Positions 11,205-22,167 of a stretch of DNA of 64,000 bases are shown piece after piece. The position numbers were made by a program, and so were the translations under genes. This DNA comes from Stictocephala bisonia. Taxonomy: Eukaryota; Arthropoda; Insecta; Hemiptera; Membracidae. The stretch lies in assembly GCA_035578905.1 (NCBI GenBank), contig JAQJVL010000426.1, forward strand, positions 545,265 to 609,264. Direction: 5' to 3'. Under the pieces are notes generated by a model that searched no databases, was not told where the DNA came from, and saw only the letters and a program-made list of their open reading frames with translations. Position 1 is the first letter of the stretch, and each line of letters opens with the position of its first letter.

Positions 11205-11245
11205 GGTTAGTTACGATAAACCACGTTTACCATCCTCAGACCAGA
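11205..11245 (-). other. Degenerate hammerhead-like motif
   Basis: On the minus strand CTGAGGA (complement of 11233-11239) is followed by GGTAAACGTGGTTTATC, which can fold as a stem II. The next word is CGTAAC, where an active hammerhead would have CGAAAC. The flanking text, GGTCTGAGGATGGTAA, is shared with the plus-strand motif at 59.02 kb, so the two are copies of one repeat. Decayed. Confidence 0.4.
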
Positions 11246-12429
11246 AGTATTCAAAGAGGAAGATTAATTGTGTAATTACATTATAATAAAGTTGTGTTTT
11301 GTGACGTTCGCTTGATTTGTATTCCTACCAACACCTATATGCCTAATGCTAAAAAGGAACTGTTTTAATGACATATGAATTCTATTAATTATTAGAGTTA
11401 AAGATATGTTTATTTAATATTTCTTTAGTTCCATTAACAAAGTAAAAACATGTAAAATGGTGTTCAAAATTTCGTATAAAAAAGGTAAAAATACACATTT
11501 TTACGGATTTTAATTATTATTTCTCTCTTTGTTTTTTTTTTAATTATATTGGATTGTTAACACCAAATCATCCAACAGGATACAATTTTCCTTCTATAAT
11601 GGACGAGAAAAAGTATTTCAATGTAAAATCGTACTGAATTTATTTCAAAGTGCTCAAGGGGATTTTAGACTTTTTTATTGTGATATATTTAATTAATCTT
11701 AATTGAGTAAAGAGCTCATAATGAGTTTAGTATTTCATTTATGCAAATTGTTCCATTATTGAACATGAAATGCAACTTTATAACCATTTCATTGGTAATC
11801 ACTTGATTAATCCTTATAATTCTAATAAATGAATTTAATTTTACTATTAGAAAGTATTTTATTGTTTAAAAGCAAAATTATATAATATAGTCTAGCAGTT
11901 CCTTATGCCTACTAAATTTTCTATTTTCAAAACATTGAATTGCTGTATATATTAATATATTATGTTTATATTTAACGTTGATATGTTATATTTTATTTTA
12001 ATTTAATTCTTGTTTTCCGTTTTGATAAGTAATTATCAAAGAAGAGACTGTTGAATAAGCAAATAATTTTTCTTCTCTAATAAAAATTAATTAAATAGAA
12101 AATTCTTTCAAAGGAAAAAAACGCAGAACTAACATAATATAAAATTAATTTTATAATTCTGTCATGTTATTATATTTATAATTCCATCGAATGGAGTCTT
12201 TAATTTACCCGGAGGTGAAGCCCAGAAGATTCTGGAACTTGCAATGTCGATCCTGGAGAATAATTTAGAACTTGTCGACTCAAAAGGAAGGGTTTGGATT
12301 CAGCTACAGGCGAATGATCTGCCATTCTAGTCTTTCTGGAAAACCTGGATTGGTCCAGCGAGTGGTTAGCCGTACAGGGATGGGGTGAAATGACTTAGGT
12401 GGTGTCGATGATGACTGCCGTAATCCACC

Positions 12430-13190
12430 TGCATTAAAAATATCAACCACCCCAGATACTAAATTCCTTGGAGTTTTAATTCATGAAACCTTATCATGGG
12501 CAACCCATATTAATCAGTTCTTTAAAAAAATTAGGCTCTGCTGCATATGCTATAAACCTCCTAAAAGACACGTGCAGTTTGGAAGTTTTGCTTGATGTCT
12601 ACAGGGGATAGTACGATAGTATAATTAGATATGAGATAGCTTTTTTGGGGGGCTCACCATTATTGGATAAAGTTTTTAAGACACAGAAAGATATTCTAAG
12701 AAGAATTTTAAAATTAGGCTGGTCACAGTCATGTCGAGGAATTTTCCTGCAGAGCAAAATTATGACGGTACCCTCAATTTATATATTCTCGGTGCTTTTA
12801 ATAGTTTTTAGAAATATCAAAGTTTTGTCCAAAGTGAAAGAATTCCAAAAAATAACTAGATCGGACAGATTATTATTTTATCCCATTCACAATACAACCA
12901 AATTTGAAAAAGTGGCTCTTTATAAGGGTATAAACGTTGTAACAAGTTGCCAAAAGAGGTAAAACTGATTCATAGTGAACACCAATTTAAACGAAAGCTG
13001 AAAGTATTTTTAATAAACAATGAAATTTATTCTGTCAGGGACTTTTTGGAGTTTGGGGTTCGTTAACACTATATTTATTAATTTGGACTTAATTTTGAGT
13101 TTTAAGTTAATTTTAATATTCACATTGTATGTCAAAACATTATATTTCTATCAAATGTCTTTGTATGCAAATTGATATGTTAATAAAGAA
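12430..13190 (+). mobile_element. LINE (Jockey/I-clade-like) 3' fragment
   Basis: A 5'-truncated non-LTR retrotransposon end. It has the C-terminal part of the reverse transcriptase ORF, a stop at 13064-13066, and a short AT-rich 3' UTR ending near GTTAATAAAG (13181-13190). 5' truncation is the normal outcome of target-primed reverse transcription. The segment just upstream (12190-12430) is GC-richer but I could not assign it. Confidence 0.85.
12440..13066 (+). pseudogene. LINE reverse transcriptase C-terminus (broken)
   Basis: The frame opens with DTKFLGVLIHETLSWATHIN (about 12455-12515), the conserved thumb-side motif of non-LTR reverse transcriptases. A one-base shift in an A run leads to AAYAINLLKDTCSLEVLLDV and a stop. 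The frame reopens at SIIRYEIAFLGGSPLLDKVF and continues through TQKDILRRIL, SCRGIF and TVPSIYIF. After another shift it reads LPKEVKLIH and FKRKLKVFLINNEIYSVRDF, and ends at 13066. The C-terminal order is that of the family. With at least two frameshifts and one stop it is inactive. The palm domain with the FADD box is absent. Confidence 0.88.
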
Positions 13191-13562
13191 ATTTAATTTA
13201 AATTTTAATCCGAAACAATATACACAAATGTGCCATTGAGGATAAGAACTTGTCCATTCTTGATCACTATATGAAAGTATGTCTAACCTCAATTCAGATG
13301 CTTTGCTATATGGAACGGTAGTTTCAACCCAATACATTACAAAACTTGTTAATATAACTGGACATATGGTATAACTAATGGATAAATTGTGTTAAGGCCT
13401 TACTCTTGGAGCGATAAGACCACCCGTTCTTTACCCATTACAACAGACTCTACCTGCTCTGGCATTCTTCATTTCTGTTCTGACATCTGCGACAGTAAAT
13501 CTTGCTAAACTATTATTATAATAATGAAACACAATACAGCTGATCGTGATAACAATACAATT
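13191..13562. other. Intergenic DNA, nothing recognised
   Basis: A 65-codon minus frame (13140-13337) overlaps the LINE 3' UTR and has no recognisable domain. Confidence 0.5.
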
Positions 13563-13770
13563 TTATTACGTGACTACGATAAATGTACTTAGGTGACTAC
13601 TATAAAATCTAACTACGTGACTAGTATAACGTTTAATTACATAATTACGGTAGAACGATATTATACGACTACGGTAAAATTTTCTTAAGGTACTACTATA
13701 AAAAGTAATTACATAATTACAGTAGAATATATTTGCGTGACTACGATAAAATATAATTACGTTAATGGAG
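13563..13770. repeat. Degenerate tandem array, about 27-30-bp unit
   Basis: Repeated words TTACGTGACTACGATAAA, TAGGTGACTACTATAAAA, TACGTGACTAGTATAAC, TACATAATTACGGTAGAA and TGCGTGACTACGATAAAA recur about every 27-30 bp, for roughly seven decayed copies. Confidence 0.8.
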
Positions 13771-14279
13771 TATTATTTACAACTTATATTTGTTAACTTA
13801 TCACATATATAATCAGTATTAAAATCAATTAGCCTCGTTTTCCTTCAGAATTAGTTGGAAAATAGTTATAAAAGTTAATTTGAGATATTTAGACTAACAG
13901 ACCAAATTAAATAGTTTTTCTATTGGCTTGGTGATAAAATGAAAGCGTCGAAGTAATAAAATTAAGTGACTCTATGGACCATTTTAAGTAATAGAGGTGG
14001 ATTAACACAGCTTGTAGTTAATTTTGTATAACTAAAATTACTTATTTATAACTAGCTGCTGGAGTGTTCCCTGCAGCCCTGTTGTCCTGTTAAGGGCTCG
14101 CTTCAATCTGATTGTGACCTAATTAATATAAGGTAAATCAAAATCTACTAATTAATTGAAACCAAGCTATGACCAATTCTACTAACAGTTTAAACACTAT
14201 TAAAATAGCCTGTAGAAAGAGTTGTTCGGTGGGATATAAAAACTAGTGGATGGGAAAATATAAATATCACTTTAAATTT
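13771..14279. other. AT-rich spacer, nothing recognised
   Basis: Only a short higher-GC word (GCAGCCCTGTTGTCC near 14073) stands out. No feature supported. Confidence 0.5.
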
Positions 14280-14785
14280 TATGACGATTAACTAAAAATG
14301 AATATTAGGAAAAAAACACAAATTAATTGTCAATAATCGAAGAAAAACAAGCCCCAAATAACTAAAAATGAATATATTGAATAAAAAACATATAAATCGT
14401 TAAGAATTTAATCAAAGAAGGGCACCAGAAAAACAAGTCAAAAATAAATAAAAATGAATATTCTAAAAACACATGAATTTTCAAGAATCAAAGTAAAGAA
14501 GAACGCAAGAAAAAACAGGCAACAAATAACTAAAAATTAATATTAAAAAAAACACGTAAATTGTCAAGAATCGAAACAAAGGACACCAGAAAAAATAAGC
14601 CACGAATAAATAAAAATTAGTATTAAAAGAAAACACACAAAAATTTTCAAGAATCGAACCTTAGAAGGACACCAGAAAACCCAGCCATAAATAACTAAAA
14701 ATCTAATTGTAAAAACACATAAATTGTCAAGAATCAAAGCAAAGAAGGGAGATCATAAAAAACAAACCACAAATAATATTATATT
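14280..14785. repeat. A-rich tandem array, about 80-90-bp unit, about 6 copies
   Basis: Each unit carries AATAACTAAAAATGAATATT, an A-rich link with ACACATAAATTGTCAAGAAT, CAAAGAAGG and CACCAGAAAAACAAGCCA in the same order. Copies have diverged strongly by point change and small indels. Confidence 0.85.
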
Positions 14786-16659
14786 TTCTAACTTAAAAAA
14801 ATAGATCCATAACATTACTTTTAGCTCCTTCAATTCAATCTATTTGGCTTATTCCTCAAGAAGAGACATGCTAAAACGTCAGAAAGTTCTCAAAAAAGAT
14901 AAGAGCTCTTAGCTGGAGTGGATCGCGTGACTATCTCCGTAGTGGAGGTGAGAAGAAGTTAGAGTTAGCACGGAACTTCACGATCCTGCCATCTGGAGGT
15001 ACCCCAGGAAACGGAAGAAATTACTGCATTAACATATGGGAGACATATGGTAATATGTTTCTGGACCTTTCTAATATTTATATGAATAAGAAAATTGAAG
15101 AAGTGAAGTTGCACAAATATGTTGATATGAAACACAAATATCACGAAGTATAGTTGATACGGAACGGATTCCTTAATGCACCAATTTATAGCCTAAAAAG
15201 GAAATCTAAATGATAAAACTCGCCCTTCTACAAAGCATTCTATTTAACATCCTGAAAGAGATAACAAAAATAGTTTTTTTTTTATTTTTATTTCAGGCCA
15301 CCAGTCCCATCTCTGATTCTTACATACTCACTACGAGGCTCACTGCCACGCCATGCAGACTGTCTGTACCCTAGAATAAATTACCAATATCACTTCACAT
15401 ACACAACTTATGACTGCCATGCAAAGTTTTTACAAAATATTAAAGTTTCATAACCATTTCATATCAAATATCACTAATACTTTCTAAAATATGCTGAAAC
15501 GTAGTCTGACTAAATTATCAGAATATTTATTCTGTATATTTTAAGTGTAATTTAGCAATTATTATTTAGTATTTTCTAGAGAGGGGCCACCATTTACTTT
15601 ATAAATAAATACTTTCACTGATTATGTAATATTACGTTTTTATAGTTTTACATTATGTAAAAAATGTGATGAATGTACATTAAATTGGTTAAGTTAGGTA
15701 ACCCTAGGTTAAGTTGGTTTATGTTAGCTGAGGTGAAGTTTACGTAGACTTGTTACGGCTCGAGACTTAAGTCCAAGGTTTATGGGTCTAAACATGAGCC
15801 TGTACTTTGAGCATAATAATAATGTTACGACATCATAAATATTTTATTATAATCTATATATAAGATAGCCACGTCATATATTTCTTCTTTAAACGAAACT
15901 CACCAGCCAGGATCATTTTTATAAAGGAAATAAAATATTAAATATAGTGGTCTCCTTTTAGGTAAATCCCCATTATTTTACGTGAGTTAACTTTGATAAA
16001 TGTTAAATGTTACGGATTAAGTTGATTTATATTGTACGTGTCACATAACCTCGAGTGGAACAGTTAAATAGATTGATTGTAACGAACTATGATACAGTAT
16101 AAAAACTATATGAATTTGTTTCAAGTAATAACTATTGATAACATTCATTCCAGACATGGGATGGAACCTAAGAGTTCATGAGTGGAGGGTACAAAAAAGG
16201 CTAGTTGGATGATTATCAATAATATTCACAAATTAATCCTAAAAAGTGTTCTTTGTTAAAAAATGCTGACTTTCCTTGTTTTCCACATTTGGTTAACATA
16301 CTTCTTCATGTTTTTTTTAGTTATCAATCTTGTTTTATGTTTACACTTTTAAATGAATGGGTAAATAATTTTTAAGTATTAAATAATTTGATTGTTTATG
16401 GATTTTTAATGTTTAAAAATGGTTTATTTGTTAGCTTATAATGCTTAAGTAGAAAGAAAAAAAGTAAACGTAACAAAACGTGAGGTTAATATAATATTAT
16501 GATGGATTGTACAAATATTAATGGGATCGATTTCATCAATTCACGTTTACGACCCCTAAACCACAGGGATTCACGAATAAATATGAACAGTTTATAAATT
16601 TTTAGTTTTCTAAATCTATTTCAGTTCTATCATACATTATATACTGCATTACCATAATT
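14786..16659. other. Intergenic DNA, nothing recognised
   Basis: Contains one moderately GC-rich patch (14895-15010) and a short palindromic ACATATGGGAGACATATGG (15035-15053). No ORF above 60 codons and no repeat family recognised. Confidence 0.5.
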
Positions 16660-18100
16660 TATTTTATGTGTAGTTTTCGCATTTGTTTTGAGACCCATCC
16701 CCCCCACCAAAGCTGGAAAGCGTGCCAACTGGGGGATGGCTCAAAACAAGTCGAGCGATGGGATCACGGGTGGCAGTTGGAGGGTCAAAATAAAACTCGG
16801 CAGCTGAGCGAAACTAATTTATTTCCAAGAAAACAAAATATTAATCCATCAAAAACGGCGAAGGCCACAATATAAATAGGCAGAAGGCCACAATATCGAT
16901 TCGCACTTAACAAACAAGCTACACAAAATTAACAAAAAAATAACCAAAGCTACAAAAACAACCAACGCTACAAATACCAAAATTAACAATTAACAACTAC
17001 ATGGCCTATCTGCAGTTTAGCCTGAGACACCCAAAACGTAAGAAATTTATTAACAGTTTAAAAGTGAACATTTAGAAACAATTTTGATAACCCCAAATAA
17101 TCCCGGCAATTTAGCCCCACATCCCATGATTCCACCGAGGCCAGGGAGTAAGCCGGAATCCCTGGGCAGCTCCGAATTAGAAGTTAAGCAAAAGCATAAT
17201 AATCCCCTTTTGGTGAGTTTAAAAATTACACAATTTAAAAAAAATATAACACGGTACCGTTCTAGTAAAAAGTCCCTTCCAAAACCCCCCTAATACACTT
17301 AACGAAAAAAAATATAAATAACCATCACTAGGCCTAAACAAATAAAGAAATAACATACTTAACCATAGGGACCTAACAAATATAAAATCTAAAAAATATA
17401 ACAACAAATAAACTAAATAACAATAAAGATGAACATCCAAAGTTCTTTGTGTATTCTAAAAGTTCTTTTTTTTTTTCTTTAATTAAAAACCCGTAAACGT
17501 CCCCATGGCTGTTTCATAAACTTTTCAGTCTTTAGGCCTAGGCCTCAATGAATAGTTCGGCACCTTTTTTTTCTTTTTCTTTATATTTCACTTTTTTTCT
17601 TGTAAATATCAAACATCAAAACCCCCAGCTCAGCCGCCGGGAAACAAAATGGAACGCACTGACCTGAGGACTGAAGAAAAACACCCAAATGTAGGGATGG
17701 CAGCTTAGTCGCAGCATGTGCTCTACGACTTGGTCCTCAGGCCAGGCTGGCAGTGTAGGAGGTCGAACTTTCCCCGGACGACAGGCTGAGGGTAGAAACG
17801 TCCTACTCAAGGACCCTGGAGTTTTAGAGTCTCTAGCCGATCATGGTAATCTCAGCAGGCAGAGCCAAAGACAAAATGACGGCCAACCTGACAGACCAAG
17901 GCTGGAACACGGAACGACCGAGTCCGAGCCAACGGCCACAAAAGTAAGCGAAACGCCGGGCACGAGCGAATCTCAGGCAGCCTGGCAGACCACGACGAAA
18001 AAAAACGAAATGTACCGGTCAAACGACCCGGTACAGTTTACGTATATATTCTGTAGTTTAATTCAAGTTTACCTTTTGTTCGTAAATATATAGCAGACTT
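16660..18100. other. CpG-richer island with unidentified short frames
   Basis: GC content and CpG density rise in patches (16690-16810, 17090-17200, 17620-18040), joined by A-rich links. It begins with a hairpin-forming TTTGAGACCCATCCCCC (from 16691) against GGGGGATGGCTCAAA (16732-16746). It ends with TGTACCGG/CCGGTACA inverted words (18011-18035). GAAGGCCACAATAT occurs twice (16860, 16885). Candidate splice donors are TTTG|GTGAGT (17215) and AAAA|GTAAGC (17942). A long pyrimidine tract before CCCCCAG (17620-17627) could be an acceptor. Candidates are a non-coding transcript, an untranslated gene region or an old LTR element. Nothing decides between them. Confidence 0.35.
17716..18093 (+). 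CDS. Unrecognised 125-codon frame, doubtful
   Basis: The longest plus-strand frame in the GC-richer island. It starts MCSTTWSSGQAGSVGGRTF and is low in hydrophobics until a C-terminal stretch, FTYIFCSLIQVYLLFVNI, that extends into AT-rich DNA. The middle is rich in Gln, Thr, Ser and charged residues and would be disordered. I recognise no domain. The abrupt change of composition after about residue 95 and the GTAAGC donor at 17942 suggest that at most the first 75 codons could be exonic. It may equally be chance coding in GC-rich DNA, or part of a retroelement. Confidence 0.15.
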   Translation: MCSTTWSSGQAGSVGGRTFPGRQAEGRNVLLKDPGVLESLADHGNLSRQSQRQNDGQPDRPRLEHGTTESEPTATKVSETPGTSESQAAWQTTTKKNEMYRSNDPVQFTYIFCSLIQVYLLFVNI

Positions 18101-18259
18101 ATTAGGTTATGATGGAAAAAATAAATAAACACATTTAAATTATTGCTAATGCTCCTTACAGTTTTAAGTAACTAGAAACATGTCCGTGAATTTTACCTCT
18201 ACTTCTCAATCCTAGTGTAATACAGTATGTTATTGGTTTATAAATATTAAAACACTTAG

Positions 18260-18490
18260 CATTAAAAATTTCACTCACGCTGGAATCTGGTCAATGCATT
18301 AGAAAGTCTTAAAGACCTTTGAAACCACTCGACAAGGTGACTGCGCATGCGCTGACGATGTAATATCAGCTGATAATAATTAAAACTACCAGCTGTGGAT
18401 ATCCGCCATTGTTGTCCATTGTTGTTTACAATGGTCCATAGAATTGCCACGCCATCCATCGTCCCTGTCATTCCATTCGACAAACTGTTT
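18260..18490 (-). promoter_or_regulatory. Promoter-like CpG patch with NRF1/EWG-type site
   Basis: TGCGCATGCGC lies at 18342-18352, the palindromic binding site of vertebrate NRF1 and insect Erect wing, normally found in promoters. Next to it are GCCATTGTTGTCC words and a 70-codon minus frame (18271-18483) starting MSNGMTGTMDGVAILW. That frame runs into CAGC|GTGAGT, a good splice donor. Together this could be a 5' exon with promoter of a minus-strand gene outside the window. There is no protein match, so confidence is low. Confidence 0.3.
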
Positions 18491-19415
18491 AAAAGGTATT
18501 TACCGGGGAGTTTTACTTGCTAATTACCTTCAGTGATTAATACGTTTAATTAACAGTCTTTGGAAGCACGACTAACTATTTTACAACATTAAAAGGAATC
18601 TATTATTACTATTTCAGAATGTCTTTTCACTAATACATGTTTATACCAACGATCTATATTCGGTGATCGAGGACTTAAGCTTCGACCCACTACAAAAATA
18701 CAAAACCTTTAATTTTGGTTTACTTTTTTTAAACTAACTTCAATATTTTAACGAGAATGTACTAAAGTAACTACATATTTCTTTGTAATCGTCATTGGTC
18801 ATAAGATAAACGGTGATCTTCCTCTAGAAAACACGGAATGATAACCATTACATTAAAGGGCCCTTAAATACTGCAGAATAGATATTTGAAAACTTAGTCA
18901 GAATAAGTGAAATCATATTTTCACAGAAATTGTAAAGTTATTTGAAGGAAAATGCTTTAAAACGTAATAATTTTCGTAAAGTTCGTTGGATAGCTATCAG
19001 AAGGTACTTGTAAATGGAGGGGGGGGGGGTGTGTGATATGGGGGTTGCGAGTACTAGCACCAAATAGCCTGAGTAGAAATATATTTTGAAATTATTGTAA
19101 ATTACCAGAAAGAGTCGTATGAAAGAAGAATTAGGATAGAGAATGTTACTTGATTTATTGATACCAATTTTTCCTTATATTGATGTGCAGTATATACTAT
19201 CTTTTGCGTAATATAATATGGCAATCTCTAGTTTTTAGATTTTCGTTTTACAGAATTTTAAAAAATTACCAATTATTTTTCAACAAAGGGTCAAGCTAGT
19301 ACATAATCGACCATATTATTATGTACATGAATTTAATCTGCCAGAATTGAATATTCAGAAACTATACATTTATTCATTACAATCTATAATGTTTATGACC
19401 AATCAATTCTACATC
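18491..19415. other. Intergenic DNA, nothing recognised
   Basis: A run of about twelve G at 19019-19029 followed by GTGTGTG is the only visible tract. Confidence 0.5.
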
Positions 19416-19612
19416 GAAATATTAAAGGCACATGCCTGATTTGGACGACTGGAAAAATTTCAAGAAAAGTTGTTAAAATTCTTGAAATTTTTTTTCTATA
19501 CATTCAATATCGGGAAATATTAAAGGCACATGCCTGATTTGGACGACTGGACAAATTTCAAGAAACTTTTTTACAATTCTTGAAATTTATTTCTATACAT
19601 ACAATATCGGTA
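19416..19612 (+). repeat. 97-bp tandem duplication with internal hairpin
   Basis: Two adjacent copies begin ATATTAAAGGCACATGCCTG (about 19420 and 19518) and end TACAATATCGG. Each contains AAATTTCAAGAA and its complement TTCTTGAAATTT about 15 bp apart, giving a 12-bp stem. GGCACATGCC is itself a palindrome. The copies are about 90 percent alike, so the duplication is fairly recent. Confidence 0.9.
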
Positions 19613-19805
19613 AATCAGTTACTTAACTGATTATGGCGTAGTGTATTTATAACATCATTTAGTTTGATAATGCTAAAACGTATAAGTTTATCTGGGCTAG
19701 AACCTCAACCCTTGGTTATTTTCTTATTTCATCTTTTATCATATATCTCTTGGTAGTTTTTGTATTTTACAATGTATCAAATGCCTGTAGTTGTCTTCAT
19801 ATATT

Positions 19806-20162
19806 ACGGATATTTTCCGTTAATTCACCATCACAACTTTTTTTTGTTTCCGTTAATTCACTACCGCTTGATAAATATTGTATTGCCCTAAACGCCCCCC
19901 CCCCCAATCATTTTTATGTCCACTGTAGTATTCTTTATCCACTAGGAATTCGATATCACTGCCCAGAGAGAGCGCATTCAGTGGTAAGTCAATTTTACCA
20001 GTTTGTGATCAACTTTAGTAGTCGTCTAACCTAACCGTAATTGCGATAAAAAATTTTTAATATATATATATTTTTTTTAATATATATTTTTAATATTTAT
20101 TTTTAAAAATAAAAAAAAAATCCGATAAAACAAATTAGTGGTAGTGAATTAATGGAAATGGT
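19806..20162. mobile_element. MITE, TIR TTTTCCGTTAATTCAC, copy 1
   Basis: The left end GGATATTTTCCGTTAATTCA (19808) and the right end GTGAATTAATGGAAATGGTC (20144-20163) are inverted repeats. A second TTTCCGTTAATTCACTACC at about 19850 suggests a nested or duplicated end. The interior holds CTAACCTAACCGTAA and a long A/T stretch. It is the same family as the 32.4-33.1 kb element. No convincing target duplication remains. The 94-codon frame across it is not a gene. Confidence 0.75.
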
Positions 20163-20429
20163 CCTATTTCACCCTTATTTATTTTGTTATTTTATTACTT
20201 ATTTTTTATTTTATTATTTACTCTTGATATTTAATGTATTACTTATTTACTTAAAAATATTGTTTACTTAAACTAAACAAGTTTCTTCTCTACAGCCACT
20301 TTTTTACTACACAAAAACAAACAATAAATAATTGACCTGTTTCATGTCACCAAATTATTTTCACTGGACTAGGTTTGCAAAAGAAAACACAATGTATAAC
20401 TGAAGCTCGCAGCAATATGATACGGGGGC
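20163..20429. other. AT-rich spacer
   Basis: TTATTTATTTTATTATT-type low-complexity sequence; nothing else seen. Confidence 0.5.
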
Positions 20430-20545
20430 ACCCGAGGTGCGACATGGACTACCTGAGGGTCATAATTGGACACTCGAGGTGCGACATGCAGCGAAAGAGA
20501 ACCCAAAACTAACACTCGAGGTGCGACATGGCACTTCGGCTAGCA
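20430..20545 (+). repeat. CTCGAGGTGCGACATG array, three copies
   Basis: CGAGGTGCGACATG occurs three times with spacers carrying CTACCTGAGGGTCATAA. The array is the inverted partner of 21085-21195. Confidence 0.85.
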
Positions 20546-20768
20546 GTGTGGCCGTGTTGGTCTGGCGGCTAATAGTTGATATATTTACAGTGATAAATTA
20601 TTTGAAAACTACAGCCATACAATGAGACACATGATTAACGATGATTCAATAATTAATCATCGCTCAATGACAATTTATAGTTTAACTTAAACAAAGAAAT
20701 TTATTACAATAAAAATGTTTAACGGCGTCAAATAGTTTAAAAATTTGGTTGTTAGGTTGTTAAAAAAA

Positions 20769-20792
20769 AGGTTAGGTTAGGTTAGGTTAGCT
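20769..20792 (+). repeat. Interstitial TTAGG telomere-type repeat
   Basis: Four to five consecutive TTAGG units, the ancestral arthropod telomere motif. Short interstitial runs are common in insect genomes. Confidence 0.8.
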
Positions 20793-20982
20793 AATAATAA
20801 TCTATTTAGCTATGTAAAGTAGATCGGATTGTCCAGAAAAAATTATAGTTCTACTACTTTTTATTGAAATAAAAATAATTGTATTTCCGGAAAATATTGA
20901 TTCCTTTTAAGTGTGAAAGTCTGTATTTAATTACACTAGTTATTGAAATGGTGTGATTATCCTAGTAACGTAGGTCCTATTT

Positions 20983-20984
<2 letters not shown>

Positions 20985-21043
<59 letters not shown>
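20985..21043. repeat. (TG)n(TA)n microsatellite
   Basis: GTGTGTG followed by more than 26 TA units. Poly-Ile/Tyr frames in both directions are artefacts. Confidence 0.95.
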
Positions 21044-21047
<4 letters not shown>

Positions 21048-21084
21048 GGACACAGAGAGAGAGCGCGTCTACAACCCCCCAACC

Positions 21085-21195
21085 CTTCGCCGGGCTACCT
21101 GAGGTGGCATGTCGCACCTCGAGTGCCAGTTTTATGGCCCTTTGGGTCGCTGGGATTAACACAGGTAGTCCATGTCGCACCTCGAGTGCCACCTA
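21085..21195 (-). repeat. CTCGAGGTGCGACATG array, inverted copies
   Basis: CATGTCGCACCTCGAG occurs twice, with a CTACCTGTGTTAAT-type spacer matching the spacer of 20430-20545 on the other strand. The two arrays are about 540 bp apart around the (TA)n tract and can pair as an imperfect inverted repeat. Confidence 0.85.
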
Positions 21196-21701
21196 TGATA
21201 CAAGCCCCTCATTATTTATCTTGAGTCGTATTGTGAACGGCATCACCATAATTTACAGCTGATAGTTTACGGTGTAATAAATCAAACAGCTGTTGTGGTG
21301 GGGAAACTATTCAATACTCACACACGGTGAAAGCTATGAAACATTCAAATATCTGAAAGTTACTGTTGACAAATAATACAAAGAATTTTATTTATTTACT
21401 TTTAATGTATCTATTAAGTATCAAGTACATAAATTAAAATTAAATATGAACGTACCTTGAGAGTGTACGTTCATTGCATACGTTTTGGATTGTTTTGGGT
21501 GTTTTAGTATTGAGGATAAATAATATAGAGATCAATGCAATACGTATATGATTGAAATAATCAGAATGAATATAATATTTAATTTTTTACCAATTTATTT
21601 GTAGTAAGTTTAAAAATATAAATAATCTTAAACTAGTTATACCTTGTAAACTTATTATTATTTTTCCTACTAATTCGTTTACTAGTTGTACTTTCTCAAT
21701 A

Positions 21702-22167
21702 TACAGGGTGGAGAAAAAATACGGAAACGCTTTCACAACTTTTGTGTGACTTCACTTTTAAAATTAAAATCCTGTACATGATCATGGTTACAAAGGAGAT
21801 ACGTTTTGACACCGTTAGTGACATTTCATATATTCAGGGGGCGGCCCATGAGGAGTTGAATGAAAATCCTCAACGTAAACCTAGGTCGAGTTAGGTATCA
21901 AATGAAAGGTCTATTCAAGAGAAATTAATTGCCAAAAACCGGACTTCAAAGAGTTAATCCTTTTACAGGAGCGGCCATTTGAATTTCAAAGTAACTAATT
22001 TTGACAATACTAATTTTTTCCTATTTAACGGTTTTAAGTAAATTATCCTGATCAAAAATTATACTTTATGCAATACAATTAATTTAAAAAAAATAAAAAT
22101 TATCAAACTTCATATGGAGAAAATAGCATTATTGTAAAAGCGTTTCCATATTTTTCCACCCAGTAAT
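21702..22167. mobile_element. TA-flanked 466-bp MITE, complete copy
   Basis: The left end TACAGGGTGGAGAAAAAATA leads into CGGAAACGCTTTCACA. The right end is its complement, starting TTGTAAAAGCGTTTCCATAT and closing CCACCCAGTA. TIRs are about 34 bp with a few mismatches and TA is at both ends. The inside has GGGGCGGCCCATGAGGAG and no ORF. A partial copy lies at 57.21 kb. The ends are of Tc1/mariner type. Confidence 0.9.

Larger units (their letters stand above)
10263..12189. other. AT-rich intergenic DNA with one GC-richer island
   Basis: Mostly featureless. A GC-richer island at 10500-10690 and a hammerhead-like remnant at 11205-11245 are listed separately. No ORF above 60 codons. Confidence 0.55.
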
